64,000 bases of DNA, from NCBI RefSeq assembly GCF_008831285.2, contig NC_045138.2:35703115-35767114 (forward strand), written 5' to 3'. The stretch is from Nymphaea colorata. Taxonomy: Eukaryota; Streptophyta; Magnoliopsida; Nymphaeales; Nymphaeaceae. Below, in pieces: positions 12,701 to 25,485 of this stretch. The notes beneath the pieces are model-generated. The model was given only the letters and a program-made list of their open reading frames with translations, did no database searches and was not told the origin of the DNA. Numbering within the stretch: the stretch's first letter is position 1; each line of letters opens with the position of its first letter. The translations under genes and the position numbers were made by a program.

Positions 12701-15700
12701 CTGATCCAAATTCTGCCCATAGCTGCAGTTTGCACTTTACACTCTAAAAGTCTATGAAACTAGGACTGCTACTAGTGTGAACAAGCGGATCTCAAGGAAG
12801 TGCACATCCATTTTAAACATTGCATTTAGTTCCCCTTTTGCTGATTTAGTTTCACAATAGGATCAATAGAATGCCTTTTCTCCTTGATATGCTAGGTCCT
12901 CTCAATGTACTTTTTTGGTTGTTCACTTGAATGTTGAAAAACGAGGCCATTACTGTGCTCATATGAAATTCTCAAAATTTTGGAAATTTTTGAACTTCGG
13001 TGGTGGGTTAAGGTAGCATGTTGATAATTGTTTCTAGATTTGTGTATCATTCTTTAGGTAAACAGTGGCTCGCCTATTAATATTGTTTTTATCTTCAGTG
13101 TTCTCCCTAATTTAAAATTCAAATGTATTAGTAACGCTCGTTGTATCTGGTTTTCTTGATGTATCAAACTCATAAACTGATTTTGTAATCAACCATTCTC
13201 TCATAAGTCTCCTTTTTGCTAGGTTGAATTTCCTATTCAGGATGCTGTTAAATTATACTCAGAGAAACTAAAATTGATCAGCCTTGGTGAATCTCTCATT
13301 CTTTTGGCTTTATTTTCAAATTTTGTGTTTGTTGGTAGCATGTCAGGCTTGGCCAGGTGACTTGTATGCTTGCTCTGCCGAAGGCATGCTTGAGTTTAGC
13401 TCTTCAAACTCCGGTGAAGTTTTATTGCTTTCAATAATTAAAGGAAAAGGAAAATGCCAATATTGCTAATACGAAGTCTTGCATGTCTCATCTAGATTTT
13501 GGCTGGTGTCCTAATTATCTAAATGCCCTGGCTGTGGTGAAGTCCAGATGAAGAAGCATGGTGATCCAGACGTCAATTACCATACCTAGAGCTATGGATT
13601 GTTTTTAGTTAGGGGCATATGTATTGTTCACATTTTTTGAATGCCAAATGCCCTTTGATTTATTGGTTATATTTTGGTCATATTTAAGGATATGCTCACA
13701 TTTGTTGTTAAAAGGGCTCGTCCTTTCTTTCTGGCACAAGTTTGAACGAAAATCGAAGCCTGGATCTTCCTAGGAGCAGTGACGAAACCCTTTACAGTGC
13801 ACACCTATAAAATCTGCTTGTGCAAGAAACGACATCCATGGAGCTTCAAATGTGGTGTTATGCTGGATAGCCAAGGCCCACTCCTGTTTCCACTGTAACA
13901 ACCGCCCTGGGTCTAAACGTTGCTGGGCTTTGCTAAGTGATACAACTAAAAACAGGCCAAAAGCAAACAACAAATTAAGTTAAATAATTGATCTGCTTAT
14001 GAAATTAAAATTACATACTTCAATGTCTAAAGCTTTGAGGGCAAAAAAGAAAGAGCCTGAGGTTACTGCTGTTGAAGTTGTTTTCTTGTGTAGAAAGGGG
14101 AAAAAAAATCAGCCTATATGTGGCGGTGGATGGGCATGATAAGAAACATTGCATTTTCTATCCTTCATCGCCAACGAATTCCTATATTCATCGATAGCCC
14201 CTCCATGTGAGTGTCATTGAAGTTAGAACTCTAGTTACTTTTCTTGTGAATATCTTGTGGATAATAAAAATTAAATATTTGAATCAGTATATTTCCAGTT
14301 CACACACAACCACACGTGCAGCCATGCACGTTGCTCTAATTATCTTCTCCAATGCTTCTTTCCAAGACTTCAAATGAGGAGAGGTTTCAGGATGCCAGGT
14401 TTTTTGCATGCTTTCTACTTCTTCATGAACTTAAAAAAATTGCTTTTTGCAGGGAGTTGAGCGTTATTGATCATCTTGAGGAGGTCTTATCATTTATTAG
14501 TTTATCATTGACCAGCCATCCTGAAGTCAGCCGATCCCCTCCTGGGATTGCACCTTTTTCAGGTAAATATTCTATCCAAAACAGGTACATATTGGATAAT
14601 ACTCACTTGTGTGGTTTCCACTTCTGAGTTCAGTTATTATAGGACTTAATGGACATGTATGTGCTTGTCGTGTAACTATTGTCTGCTTGGGACTAATAAT
14701 GCTCATCTTACTGTACTTCCCACTCGTTTTTCTTCATTTAATTTGAATGAAAAGCATGGTAATGCTATAAATCAATTATTTGATGCTACATAAGAGTCTG
14801 TACGTAAACACATCATATGTAGTAAACTAATTATTAGGTATTTGATGCCAAATAAAAGCAAAAACCTTCAACACTTCAAGACAGAAAACAAAAAGCAACA
14901 ACTGAATCAAATAAGCCCCCGATGCAAACTGCTGGGAGAGTCAGCAACAAAAAATGAAAAGCAAAGAAAAAAAAAGATTAAAACAACAAAGCAAAAAGAG
15001 GAGGAGGGACAACATAGGCTGGATGAGAGAAGTATAACGCAGGTTGCAAGTGGATTCGCTACAATCCAATATTGTTGTCACGCCATAGAATAGGAGGTGT
15101 GGATGACAAAACCCCATGATCTTTGAGATGTGATTCCAACAGTTGTTGCACAGTCTTCGTCTTCTTGTTTCTTCTCTCTCCAAAATAAGCGAATAAAGGG
15201 GAAGAAGAAAAAGAAGAGGAGGAGGAAATATACTCCCCCTCACGTAAAAACCAATTAGTAATGCTTTCTATGGTGATACTTGTGCTTTCTTAATGCACCA
15301 AATGGTCCTCACTGCTGGTGTTAATAATTTTGATTTGTTGCTTGTGGTTTTAAATTTAAGGCACATTTGCAACATGGAAATCTTGTGTCCAATGCTTTCA
15401 TATCTGCATTTGTATCGCCTATTAATATTGTCTTATCTTCCGGTGTTCTCCGAAATTTAAAATTCAAATGTATTAGTAATGCTCTTTGTATCTGGTTTCC
15501 GTGATGTATCAACTATCAAGTATCAACTCAGAAACTGATTTTGTAATCGACATTCCTCTCATAAGTCTCCTTTTGCTAGGTTGAATTTCTTATTGGGGAT
15601 GCTGTTAAATTATACTCAGAGAATCTAAAATTGATCAGCCTAGGTGAATCTCTCATTCTTTTGGCTTTATTTTCAAATTTTGTGTTCATAGGTAGCATGC

Positions 15701-17440
15701 TCTGAATACATAGTAGTGTTCAGGCTTGGCCATGTGACTTATATGCTTGCTCTGCCGAAGGCATGCTTGAATTTAGCTCATCAAACTCCGGTGAAGTTTT
15801 CTTGCTTTCAATAATTAAAGGAAAAGGAAAATATTCCAATATTTCTAATCTAGCATGTCTCGTCTAGATTTTGGCTAGTGTCCTAATTATCTAAATGCCC
15901 CTCATATTCTATCTCAGGGTGATGTACTTTGAATCTGTCCATGTAATTTTTTAACTCATCTGATCAACCGATGCCAATCAGAACCAGCTTATTGAATTGC
16001 GAACAACAGAGATCCAGTGTTAACTTCTTGATAAGGTTAATTTCTTCTCCAGTTTCTTTGCAGATATAAATAATTATGTTTCTTGCCATTCTTAATCTCG
16101 TTGATTTTTTTTTCTTATTAAAGTAACCTGTTTCTTTATGTTCTAGTTTAAATTCTTCATTCATTTTCTTTCCCCCACCTGTGTCATTCTTAATCTCGTT
16201 GATTTTTTTTCTTATTAAAGTGACCTGTTTCTTTCTGGTCTATTTTAAATTCTTCATTCATTTTCTTTCCCCCTCCTGTGGCGGGTTGCTGCTGATTTGC
16301 TTCGGGAGCACATCAGGAAACTTATTGAAGAAAAAGTTGCAGCTGCGCTGGCTGTGGTGAAGTCCAGATGAAGAAGCAAGTAGGTTCATTGTGCTTGCTG
16401 CATGTAACTTAGTTCCTTAGTATATGAAGGCACCCTTTATTATTCCACATGGCATATGTGCATAACTGCATATGTGAATCTGATAGCTGTTCCAGCTTGT
16501 ATGGATGAGTACATGCCGAGATTATTGTTTATTGCATAGTGTTCATGCTTATTATATAAATCTTTTTCTGCTTTCATAAATAATAGGAAGGAGGTCCAAA
16601 ACTTTGCATCTCTTAAGAAGAAAGAAGATGGCAGCAGTTGATAGCTAGGCATAATTCATGTGTCTTTATGATGAAGATGGCAGCAGTTGATAGCTAGACA
16701 TAATTCATGTGTCTTTCTGATGCAGGTCTGAAGTATTTACGATATTAACAAGTTTATCATGTCCTTTTAAAGTGGCAAATTTTAAAACGGCATGGTGGTC
16801 CAGACGTCAATTACAATACCTAGAGCTATGGATTGTTTTTAGTTAAGGACATATGTATTGGTCATATTTTTTGAATACCAGATGCCATTTGATTTATTGG
16901 TTATATTTTGGTCACATTTAAAGATATTCTCACATTTGAAGCCGGGATCTTTCTAGGAGCAGTGACAAAACCCTTTACAGTGCACACCTATAAAATCTGC
17001 TTGTGCAAGAAACGACATCCATGGAGTTTCAAATGTGGTGTTCTGCTGCTTAACCAAGGCCCACTCCCATTTCCACTGTGACAACCGCCTTGGGTATAAA
17101 TGTTGCTGGGTTTTGCTAAGTGATACACCTAAAAACAGGCCAAAAGCGAACAACAAATTAAGTTAAATAATTGATCTGCTTATGAAATTCCAGTTCACAC
17201 ACAACCACACGTGCAGTCATGCACATTGCTCTAATTACCTTCTCCAATGCTTCTTTCCAAGACTTCAAATGAGAAGAGAGGTTTCCAGGATACCAGGTTT
17301 TTTGCATGCTTTCTGCTTCTTAATGATCCTAAAAAAATTGCTTTTTGCAGGGAGCTGAGCTTTATTGATCATCTTGAGGAGGTCTTATGATTTGTTAGTT
17401 TATCATTGACCAGCCATACTGAAGTCAGCCGATTCCCTTT
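9706..17440. repeat. Right copy of the ~7.74 kb near-identical duplication
   Basis: Matches 1761-9501. Missing bases are concentrated near its left end (9706-10880, for example in the homopolymers of the purine tract near 10040-10110), again next to the N gap. About 10900-12600 is almost identical to the partner. True-looking substitutions are few (for example near 13885, 14321, 14585 and 15037), and there is a 7-base difference near 14684. Its older internal duplication is at about 13070-14590 and 15415-17440. No complete gene is recognised. Confidence 0.9.
14453..14562 (+). other. Exon-like open segment, unidentified (right copy)
   Basis: Right-copy twin of 6525-6634, identical in reading frame and bounded by the same acceptor and donor motifs. 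If the 7.7 kb pair is an assembly artefact, the two are one locus. Confidence 0.25.
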
Positions 17441-19080
17441 TCATTGCTTCCTCTTCAAATACTTCTATATAATTAATTAGATATCTTAATTTTGTCACGA
17501 CTACATTATGATAATATTTTTTATTATTTACCTGCTTCCTTTGTACCCATGGACTCCTAAGAGAATTTCATATTATATTGATATTCTTCATCAATTATAT
17601 AGTTAGTTGCCATAATGTGTAACATATTCTTCTTATCTTGTGTCCCTATACTAAAAACTAATATAAGGATGTCAACATTGACTTTAGAGTGAAATTTGTG
17701 TTGGCGAGCTTTTTTCTGCTTATTTCAAGAGCTAGCTGTATTTGCTGGCATGACACAAATGTTTAATTATAAAATCTATTATTTCACATAAAGGCTTCTC
17801 ATGATTAAAATATTTTACCCATTTTGAAACCTTTATTTTAATTATTCTAATACTTGCAATACTTTCTTCAAGGCTTACAATTATACTGCACTTGTAATAC
17901 CATTAAAAGGGGCCTGTGAAAGGGGCCTGTGATGCATCTGAATCGTAAATTGTATCTGAAGCAAATGACTGAAACATGGATCCATCACTCCAAAATTTGG
18001 GAATGTTATTAGTGTTAAAGTCACATAAGTTAGATATTCATTTTTACAGTGCTTTTGCTTAACTACTTATTTTTTAACATTGAAGGGAGTCATGGATATT
18101 ATTTAATGGAAATTCCAAATTTTGTAGTGAACTTGTAAACAACAATCAAGGAGCGGTAATCCCTGGAACAATCAGTGAGTTGTGGAATATATATTTTCTT
18201 TTACAAGTATTCACACCATAATTGCAAATTTTTCTTTTACTCCATGTTAATTGATTTCACCTATATTTCGTGCAGACTTCATGTTCCTTATGTTAGTTGC
18301 TCTATTGGATTTGTGGCCTTCATGTTTTTGTGCATAATATTTATTAATGATGTTTATAGTTGTTGTTTGGTGAGTAATGCTTCAGTTCATGCATTCCTAT
18401 ATCATGTGAAACACTGGTTATCAATGATGCACTTCCTACATCATTGAAACACTAGCATGATTTCTGTTGGCATGCTTTATGATGCAGCAACTCCATCACA
18501 TATAACATTTAGTGATGCATTCTATGCATAATAAAAGTTTGTTTTCATGCAGTGACAATCTTAGATTCTATGTTTTCTTTTAATTTTGGATGGTGTAGAT
18601 CTTTTCCTTGTTTTTGAAAGTATTTGTTTAATCATGTGAATTCGATGTGTTTGTGTAACGTTTAGTATATTTTTTTTCTTGTTTCAAACTATAACACAAG
18701 CTAACTTTAGGTATAATTTCTAGAGGGAAATAAGTTATCACATGTTTATGTAAATTTTTATTTGAGGAGCGAAATGCAGTCCAAGTCACAACACAAAAGT
18801 TGCTAAATGCTCACAACAGGTAGATGCTCATTAGGGAGATGAACATGAGACTCGATGCTGGAAATACTAAATTTTATTAGATGAATAATAGAAAGTACAA
18901 AAAAGAAGAATAGTTTTCAAGAGGGGAACAATCTCCCACATATATAGAAGACACCTTAAGTGCTAGCTGTCGAAGGTCCAAAAGCTAGTTGATTTTGGTG
19001 AAAAAAAAAGAAAAAGGAAAATAAATACAAAAAATAGAAGTAGAAAATACAAAAATATTTATACTAAAACCTACATAATA
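17441..19080. other. AT-rich DNA, no gene seen
   Basis: I see no supported gene. The stretch at 18860-19060 contains purine-rich tracts and a segment (caagaggggaacaatctccc near 18918) that resembles one near 34599 (caagaggggagaaatcccct). Both may be decayed remnants of the same LTR-type repeat on the minus strand, but the ends are not resolved. Confidence 0.4.
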
Positions 19081-20290
19081 AGTACACTTAGTTCATGTGT
19101 TTGAGATTAGATCATGAACATCTAAATATGATCAGATTAGACCACTTATCGAGATTGCAAGTTTGTTGCTCAAATTCAACATATTAATGAGATTTGATCT
19201 TTGATCCAGATCATGGGTTCCTAAGTCAAATTCAACATCAAAACATCATTAGATTAGACATTCAATTCAAATCGTAGGTCTTAAATATAAATACAACACC
19301 TAAACTGGATTGGAATGACCTCTGATCCAAATTTGATATTTTGAATCCAAGTTCATCATCATTCCTAGGTCAAAACCAACCTAAGATCATATTAGACCTA
19401 TGATCCTGACCCTGTATCCAAAATCCAATTTCAACGCCTAAAGCTGATCAGGTAAACCATAGATCTAAAATTGTAATCAAACATTTGTATTAGATTAAGA
19501 TTATACCATTGATCTAGACATGAGATGTAAATACAATTGCAACATCTAATAGGATAAATTTAGACACCTTGATCAATATCCTTAGTGTAATGTTTAAATT
19601 CGACATCTAAACCAGTTCCGATGAGACTTCTGATCTACATTACATGATCAAAATCCAAGTTCAACCTTTAAAGCAGATCAATTTTCGCCTCTAATCTAAA
19701 CCAGAGGTTCTAAACCAAATTCAACACTTAAACCAGGTCAGGTTAGACCTCTGATCCAAATTTGAGATTTTAAATTCGAGTTGAACATCGTATCTGAGGT
19801 ACCTATGAACAACATTTTGTCCGGCTCAAATTAGACCCCTGATCATCACCCTCTATCTGAAATCCAAATTCATCTAGTACAACTGATGAGATGAGACATT
19901 TGATTCAAACCCTGAATCCAAAATCTAAATCCAACATCTGAATTTGATTATATTAGACCTCTGATCTAGAACAAAGATCTAAAATTCAAATCCAACATCT
20001 AAATTTGGTCAGATTAGACCGCTGATTGACGATTAGATTAGACCTCTAATCGAAACTATAGTTCTAAAATTGAAATCCAACATTTGAATTAGATTAAGAT
20101 TAGGCATTTGATCTAGACATGAGATGTAAATTCAAATGCAACATCTAAATATGTTAAGATTAGAACCATTGATCCATATTCTTGGTGTAATGTTCAAATT
20201 CAACATCTTAACCGGATCAGATGAGACATCTGATCTACATTGTAAGATCAAAATCCAAGTTCAACCTCTAACACGATCCAACTGACCATA
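19080..20290. repeat. Degenerate tandem array with ~600 bp higher-order repeat
   Basis: The sequence is built from diverged units of roughly 60-70 bases. A recurring core is gatcagattagacctctgat, followed by a variable part ending in phrases such as aaatccaacatctaaa. A longer block at about 19461-19675 recurs at about 20061-20275, nearly in register, giving a higher-order period close to 600 bases. No reading frame spans it. It looks like an old minisatellite or the internal repeats of a dead element. Confidence 0.75.
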
Positions 20291-22110
20291 AGATGATCCC
20301 CTTTGGACAGTACGCAATTAAAACAAAGAAGTCATCACAACTTTCCTAGTCTACTAAGCACATGGTCTCGACAAAAGCAAATTTGAACAATTTTGTTCTT
20401 AATGCACAAAATGGAAAAGGTGCCACCATCGATTTACCTCGTTTACTTTCAGTTTCGTATTCAACTTCTTATACTTGAAGTCTCGATTTCAAGTAACTCC
20501 GTAAGAATAGAAACTGCCTGACCCTGTTAGTGTTGAGTGACTCCCGGTAACAGGAGCTGGTCATGGCCAGCAAAAATGAAGGAGATCCAGGCTAACATGG
20601 CAACATAATCTCCATAAAAGTCAACAAACACATGACTCTGAACTGTATAACATGCAAGAAAGCCTACCTGCAAACCATGCAATATCTCAGGCATAGGGAG
20701 CTCAAGACACCAACTTTGCCCTGAACTGCATCAGGTTTTATACTTGGAAGGGCCAGTATTTTATCCTTTGTTGAAGAACATCTAGCATAAATTGACAACC
20801 AGCCGTACTTGCTCTGAACAGATGACGGCTTTGTACAAAAGTCTCTCCTCTTTCGGTTGGAGGACAGAAAAATGACATCTTATTTGGAGAGGTTAAGAAA
20901 GGCTAAGAGATGGATAATTTTCTCCCTGAGCTGTGATTCTAAAAGGGGCATAGTTTTTACCATGCGTGTTTAGAAAAGCTCGCCCGCTCTGTTTCCATCA
21001 AAGCCACCAAAGAAGTTTGAGGTTTTTGGATTCTGGCCCCTTTCTTGTCTTCATCATCTGTAGCAAAATTAAGAGCACACAGGCAAGATATCGAATGAGG
21101 CTTTTCAAGAGAAGAAAAAAATGACTTGGCTTCTTCCACAATTACCATGGAAGAGGAAGCCACAAGTTGGAAAAAGCCACTTACTATGACATCTATCACA
21201 GCCAAAGAGAGGTCACATTATTCTGCAGTTACAACAGCACTCCAGAGAACAGGCAACAATTCAAACTCACCATTGGTGTTTCACCTAAAGCATAACCAGC
21301 AAGCAAAATCAGTGCGAGCAGATATCTGACTTTTCTTTTGTGCACAACAGAGACTGACTTCACATCAGCTAAAGCTTTGAGGTTTGAGCCAGCAGACTTG
21401 ATGACCAATAAGCGTACTATAGAACATGTTTGCTATCATTTGATGGCGAAACGTCTTTCCTCTCTCTTTTCACCTCTTTTTTTATTGTGCATTGTATTGA
21501 CTGTTTTTGTATTTGTCTTCAAATTTTATTATATATATTTTCATTTTATCGACTTAAGAACATAACGCATATTATATTAGAGGTCTGTAGAGATGACGGT
21601 CATTCATCTCAAACAGTAGGAATGAACCTATCGCACATCCAAACCGTCCTAACGATATTTTGTTGACAAATTCAAAAGCTCGTATTCGAGTGAAAACGTT
21701 TCACCGTTAGGTCGCGTTTGATTGCTTGGAGAAATTCTATTCAAGGGCGACGTCAAAAGAATCGAAGGTCGAACGAGGTTGGAAGACGCGACAAGTTAAA
21801 AAGCTCTTGTTCGAGTGAAAATTTCATTGTCTGCTTGGAGAAATATTGTTGAGAAGGGGCAACTGTTATACGAAATGTACGCGTTCCCTCCGTCGTCAAA
21901 CACAGATATATTTTTCGGCGGTAAGCTATTGAGAAGGTGGTTAATTTGCCTCCATGCAACCGTCAGAAGATCGCAGCGTCGGCCTTCCTCCTCCACGCCA
22001 ACAGTTCAACTGACCCTCTTCCTCTGTGCGTCTCCGTCCACCGGTGAGAGGTAAGGGGGATCTCTCTCTCTCTCTCTCCCTCTTTATCGCCGGTTGCGAG
22101 TTAAAAGTTA
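20291..22110. other. Intergenic DNA upstream of UTP23
   Basis: A minus-strand frame at 20957-21205 is open but matches nothing I know. An imperfect direct repeat is visible at about 21675-21750 and 21799-21862 (shared phrases such as ttcgagtgaaaa and tgcttggagaaat). The part near 21960-22060 is CT-rich and probably holds the UTP23 promoter and the start of its 5' leader. Confidence 0.4.
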
Positions 22111-22119
22111 AAACCCTAA
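22111..22119 (+). promoter_or_regulatory. Telo-box upstream of UTP23
   Basis: The motif aaaccctaa is an exact match to the plant telo-box, an element common in promoters and leaders of ribosome-biogenesis and translation genes. It sits about 870 bases before the UTP23 start codon, next to CT-rich tracts typical of a transcription start region and just before candidate 5' leader donors (for example ctgaggtaaaag near 22169). Its use here is inferred from position and gene type. Confidence 0.55.
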
Positions 22120-22980
22120 TCTCTCTCTGTCCCGCGGCGAGGTTACCGGGTAGTTTTCTCATGGATTTGCTGAGGTAAAAGTCACAATAACCTTGAACAA
22201 AGAATTTTATTTAATGGATTTCATATGGAAATAACTATAAAGTTATTGGTCTAAGAAGCAAACTATTTAATGGCTGTTTGAAGCGGGAAAGCCATGCAAG
22301 GAGGCACTGCTTCAGCTTGAGCGTCCTTTTAGCTTCTAGTTTTCTTCTCTTTTCTCTCGACACTCCTGTCACTTTGTAGTTTTTGAAAATTCTGAACCCA
22401 GGCGTAGAGAAGAGGAAACGGTTGGCTGGTATCTGGTGGAACACCATCAGATTTAGGTTTTTCTCACTCTCCCGCCATCTAGCTTATGTTATGGTTTCTA
22501 TCCATGAACAACATCTTTTGATCTTCTCTGTCGCTTTGGGATGGAAGAGAGTTTGGTGATTTATTAGGTTTTCTTTGTTTTCGATGTCCTGTATGGCCAT
22601 GTGATTGGGTTTTGCTGATCTAGACTCTAGAAACTAACCCTTGCACAGAAAGTGCTTGCGGAAATTCCTCAAAGAGGCGTTTGATTTATGTGATTGTTAT
22701 TGGGATTCACAAGCAATCCGAACAAACTATGTTTTTACTGAACTTTATAGTTTCCTTTTTTTTTTTCTGTTTCTTTGTCCATTTTGCGTGTTCTGCATAA
22801 CAATTGGTTTTGATACTTGTGCCCTTGAAGTACGTGATGCTTGTTTCAATGCTTCTACCAACCCTGTTTGATTAAGTTTTGCTTGTTATGCACCATTAAT
22901 TTGACTCAGTTACTGTTTCTTTGTTCTTGATTTGGTTCGTGTTTATGCAGGGCAGAGAAAGAAGTGGAAAGAGAGGCAAG

Positions 22981-25047
22981 ATGCGGTTGAAGAAGCACAA
23001 GCGAAACCGGAAGGTGGTGCGATTTTACTCAACTCGCTATGGCTTCAGGGAGCCGTTCAAGGTACTGTGCGATGGCACCTTCCTTCATCACCTCGTGCTT
23101 AACAAGCTCGGTTCTCCTCAGGAAGTACTGTCATCCCTTCTTTCTGCTCGGACTATTCTCTTTACTACGAGGTAGCTACTGTCTTTTCCCATTCTTCTAT
23201 TTTCTTTAATTCTTTTGGGTTTTTACCAATCTATCACTAAACATTTTGTGACTAGTGCATCGTCTTAAAACCGGTATTCTTGTTCTTGTTCAGGTGTATT
23301 ATTTCAGAGCTTAAGCGACTTGGAGAATCCTTTTCTGAATCGCTAAAGGGCGCACTTAGCCTCACAATAACGAAGTTTGTCGCTCTTCATTGTCTTCTCT
23401 TTTATCTTGTTTCTTATGTTTTCCCCTTCCCCTTATTGAAGTAAATGATGGTATATGTTTTTAATACAGATGTGAGCATCCGGATAGAGTATCTGCTTCC
23501 AGCTGCATTGAGGCAATTGTAAAGGACAAAAATTCGGACCACTTCTTTGTTGCAAGCCAAGATGCAGATCTCCGCAAGAAGTTTCGGGAGGTTTTCTCTC
23601 TCTTCCTTCCTTTCCTTCTTTATAGAAACTAGTGCTCGTATATTTATTTTGGTTGGCATTTATCTTAAGATGATGATGGTGGTTGTAGTCTACTTGAGCA
23701 AAGGAACTTAATAGATACAGACTGTGAGATGCCTTCCTATGGTAATACATTTAGCAAACAAGTGTAGACCATGGGTCTAACCATAATGCATATGCCCAAC
23801 ATCTGTTGTTCTTCCCTCAGTGGTCCTACTAGTAGTGGGTTTCTAACTTTCTCCTTACATTATGTTTCCATGAGGTAAACATTACCGTCATTGAATTGTG
23901 ACTGTGCTTCATACGTGAAAATTATCTTCGTTTTTTATCTTCTTTGGAAGTTTATGCTGTATTAGCCTTCACTTAAAAGTGAGTTGCTTGCTGATTTCCT
24001 GTTGCCATGCAGATACCAGGTGTTCCTGCAATATATGCAATTAGAAATTCTATGTTCCTTGATCAACCTTCAGCTTGTCATCTCCAGTTTGTGAAAACAG
24101 CTGAAGAGGAGCGCCTACACATGAAGGAATTGGAAGTAGATATGATAAAGGAAAGGGAAAAGAAGAGACTTGCTGACCAAGCTGCAGCAGATGGTACTGA
24201 AAGTTTAGGAGATGTCACAAAAGGAAGGGGTGTACGCAGCATGCATACAAGTTGGACATTTAATCAAAAAGATAAATCTATGTTCAAAAGAAAAAGAGCA
24301 AAGGTTAGTAGTTTGGTTGCATGTTCTTCTTGCCTGGTTCTGTTTCTGATACATATTTCATTAAAGCAGCAACTTCCTTTCTATCCTAAATTTTTCTAAA
24401 TATGTGGACTTCAAATTATTAAGGGCCTTTATTGTAATCAGCAATTCCATCCAAGCATTTCTTCTGTGTATACTCCGTTTGAGGACTACAGTATTTAATA
24501 GGTTCTGAATGAAACTCAAAGGACAAGTTTTGGTTAGTCATGAAGTTGCTTTTTCTAAAGCACTTATGGTGGAACGGTCCAAGAGAATGTTGCAAATGAG
24601 CATTCCACAGACTAGGATGTCCTTTATAGACCCATCATATAATTAAAATTACAAAATATCCGTTCATTATTAGGTGGTTGATTTTTTATGAACCAAAGCA
24701 GGTGCTTATTTTTCAATCAGCAAGTCAGGCTTGCTGTTGGTACTTTCTCACATGGGATTGGCCAATTGTGTTTCTTTCAATGAAAGCAACTTTTTTGGTG
24801 TTTATTCTGGTAATTTGACAGTTTATGTACTTGAGTACAGTTTGTTGGTTCCTAACTTCCTATTATGTCTCAGGTTGATGTAGAGTCGCAAAGATTGCTT
24901 TACCAGTTATATCTTAACTGGCATTGAATTTTGCTCTGCAATGTTCCTTTAGAATTTTATGTGTATAATTTATACTTATTCTTGTAGGGCCCAAACCCAT
25001 TATCATGCAAAAAGAAGAAGAATTCAAAAGGTCCTGTTGCTGCTTGA
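22981..25047 (+). CDS. UTP23: rRNA-processing protein UTP23 (PIN-domain, Fcf1/Utp23 family)
   Basis: Five coding exons join cleanly at GT-AG sites: 22981-23171, 23294-23374, 23470-23590, 24013-24303 and 24988-25047, giving 247 residues. The start is the first ATG after a leader exon opening at 22951. The N-terminus is basic (MRLKKHKRNRK) and is followed by the family motif REPFKVLCDGTF. Other PIN-fold landmarks are TTRCIISELKRLG, FVASQDADLRKKFREIPGVP and an IRNSMFLDQPS segment typical of Utp23. A charged helix (residues about 140-175) and a Lys-rich C-terminus (KRKRAKGPN, CKKKKNSKGPVAA) follow. In yeast and human, Utp23 is a nucleolar small-subunit processome factor that acts on early 18S pre-rRNA and the snR30 snoRNA. 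The length agrees with the family. The last exon has only 20 codons including the stop, and its tail lies in a 229-base tandem duplication. A gtgagt motif just after the stop could start a 3' UTR intron. Confidence 0.92.
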
Positions 25048-25485
25048 TCAACTGGTGAGTGAATTCATGTGTAACGGTTCTTCTGAAGTAGTATTTTTGG
25101 ATAATTGAATTCTTGAAGGCTTTTTGAAGTCAGTAGAAATGATCACTTTTCGTGTATGATTCATAATTCATGTCTCTTGGTGTATATTTTTTAAGTTATA
25201 TACAAGTCTGACCCAAGTGCTCAAAACTGGAAATAAGCAATATCAAAATTCATATTTAGGTCCTGTTGCTGCTTGATCAACTGGAGTGAATTCATGTGTA
25301 ACGGTTCTTCTGAAGTAGTATTTTTGGATAATTGAATTCTTGAAGGCTTTTTGAAGTCGGTAGAAATGATCACTTTTCGTGTATGATTCATAATTCATGT
25401 CTCTTGGTGTATATTTTTTAAGTTATATACAAGTTTGACCCAAGTGCTCAAAACTGGAAATAAGCAATATCAAAATTCATATTTA
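25029..25485. repeat. 229 bp tandem duplication over the UTP23 stop codon
   Basis: 25029-25257 is repeated at 25258-25485 with only a handful of differences, so it is recent. The unit contains the last five or so codons and stop of UTP23 plus downstream DNA. The first copy has a gtgagt donor-like motif after the stop (25055-25060), and the second has lost two bases there. A third, degraded partial copy follows at about 25486-25610. Confidence 0.9.
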
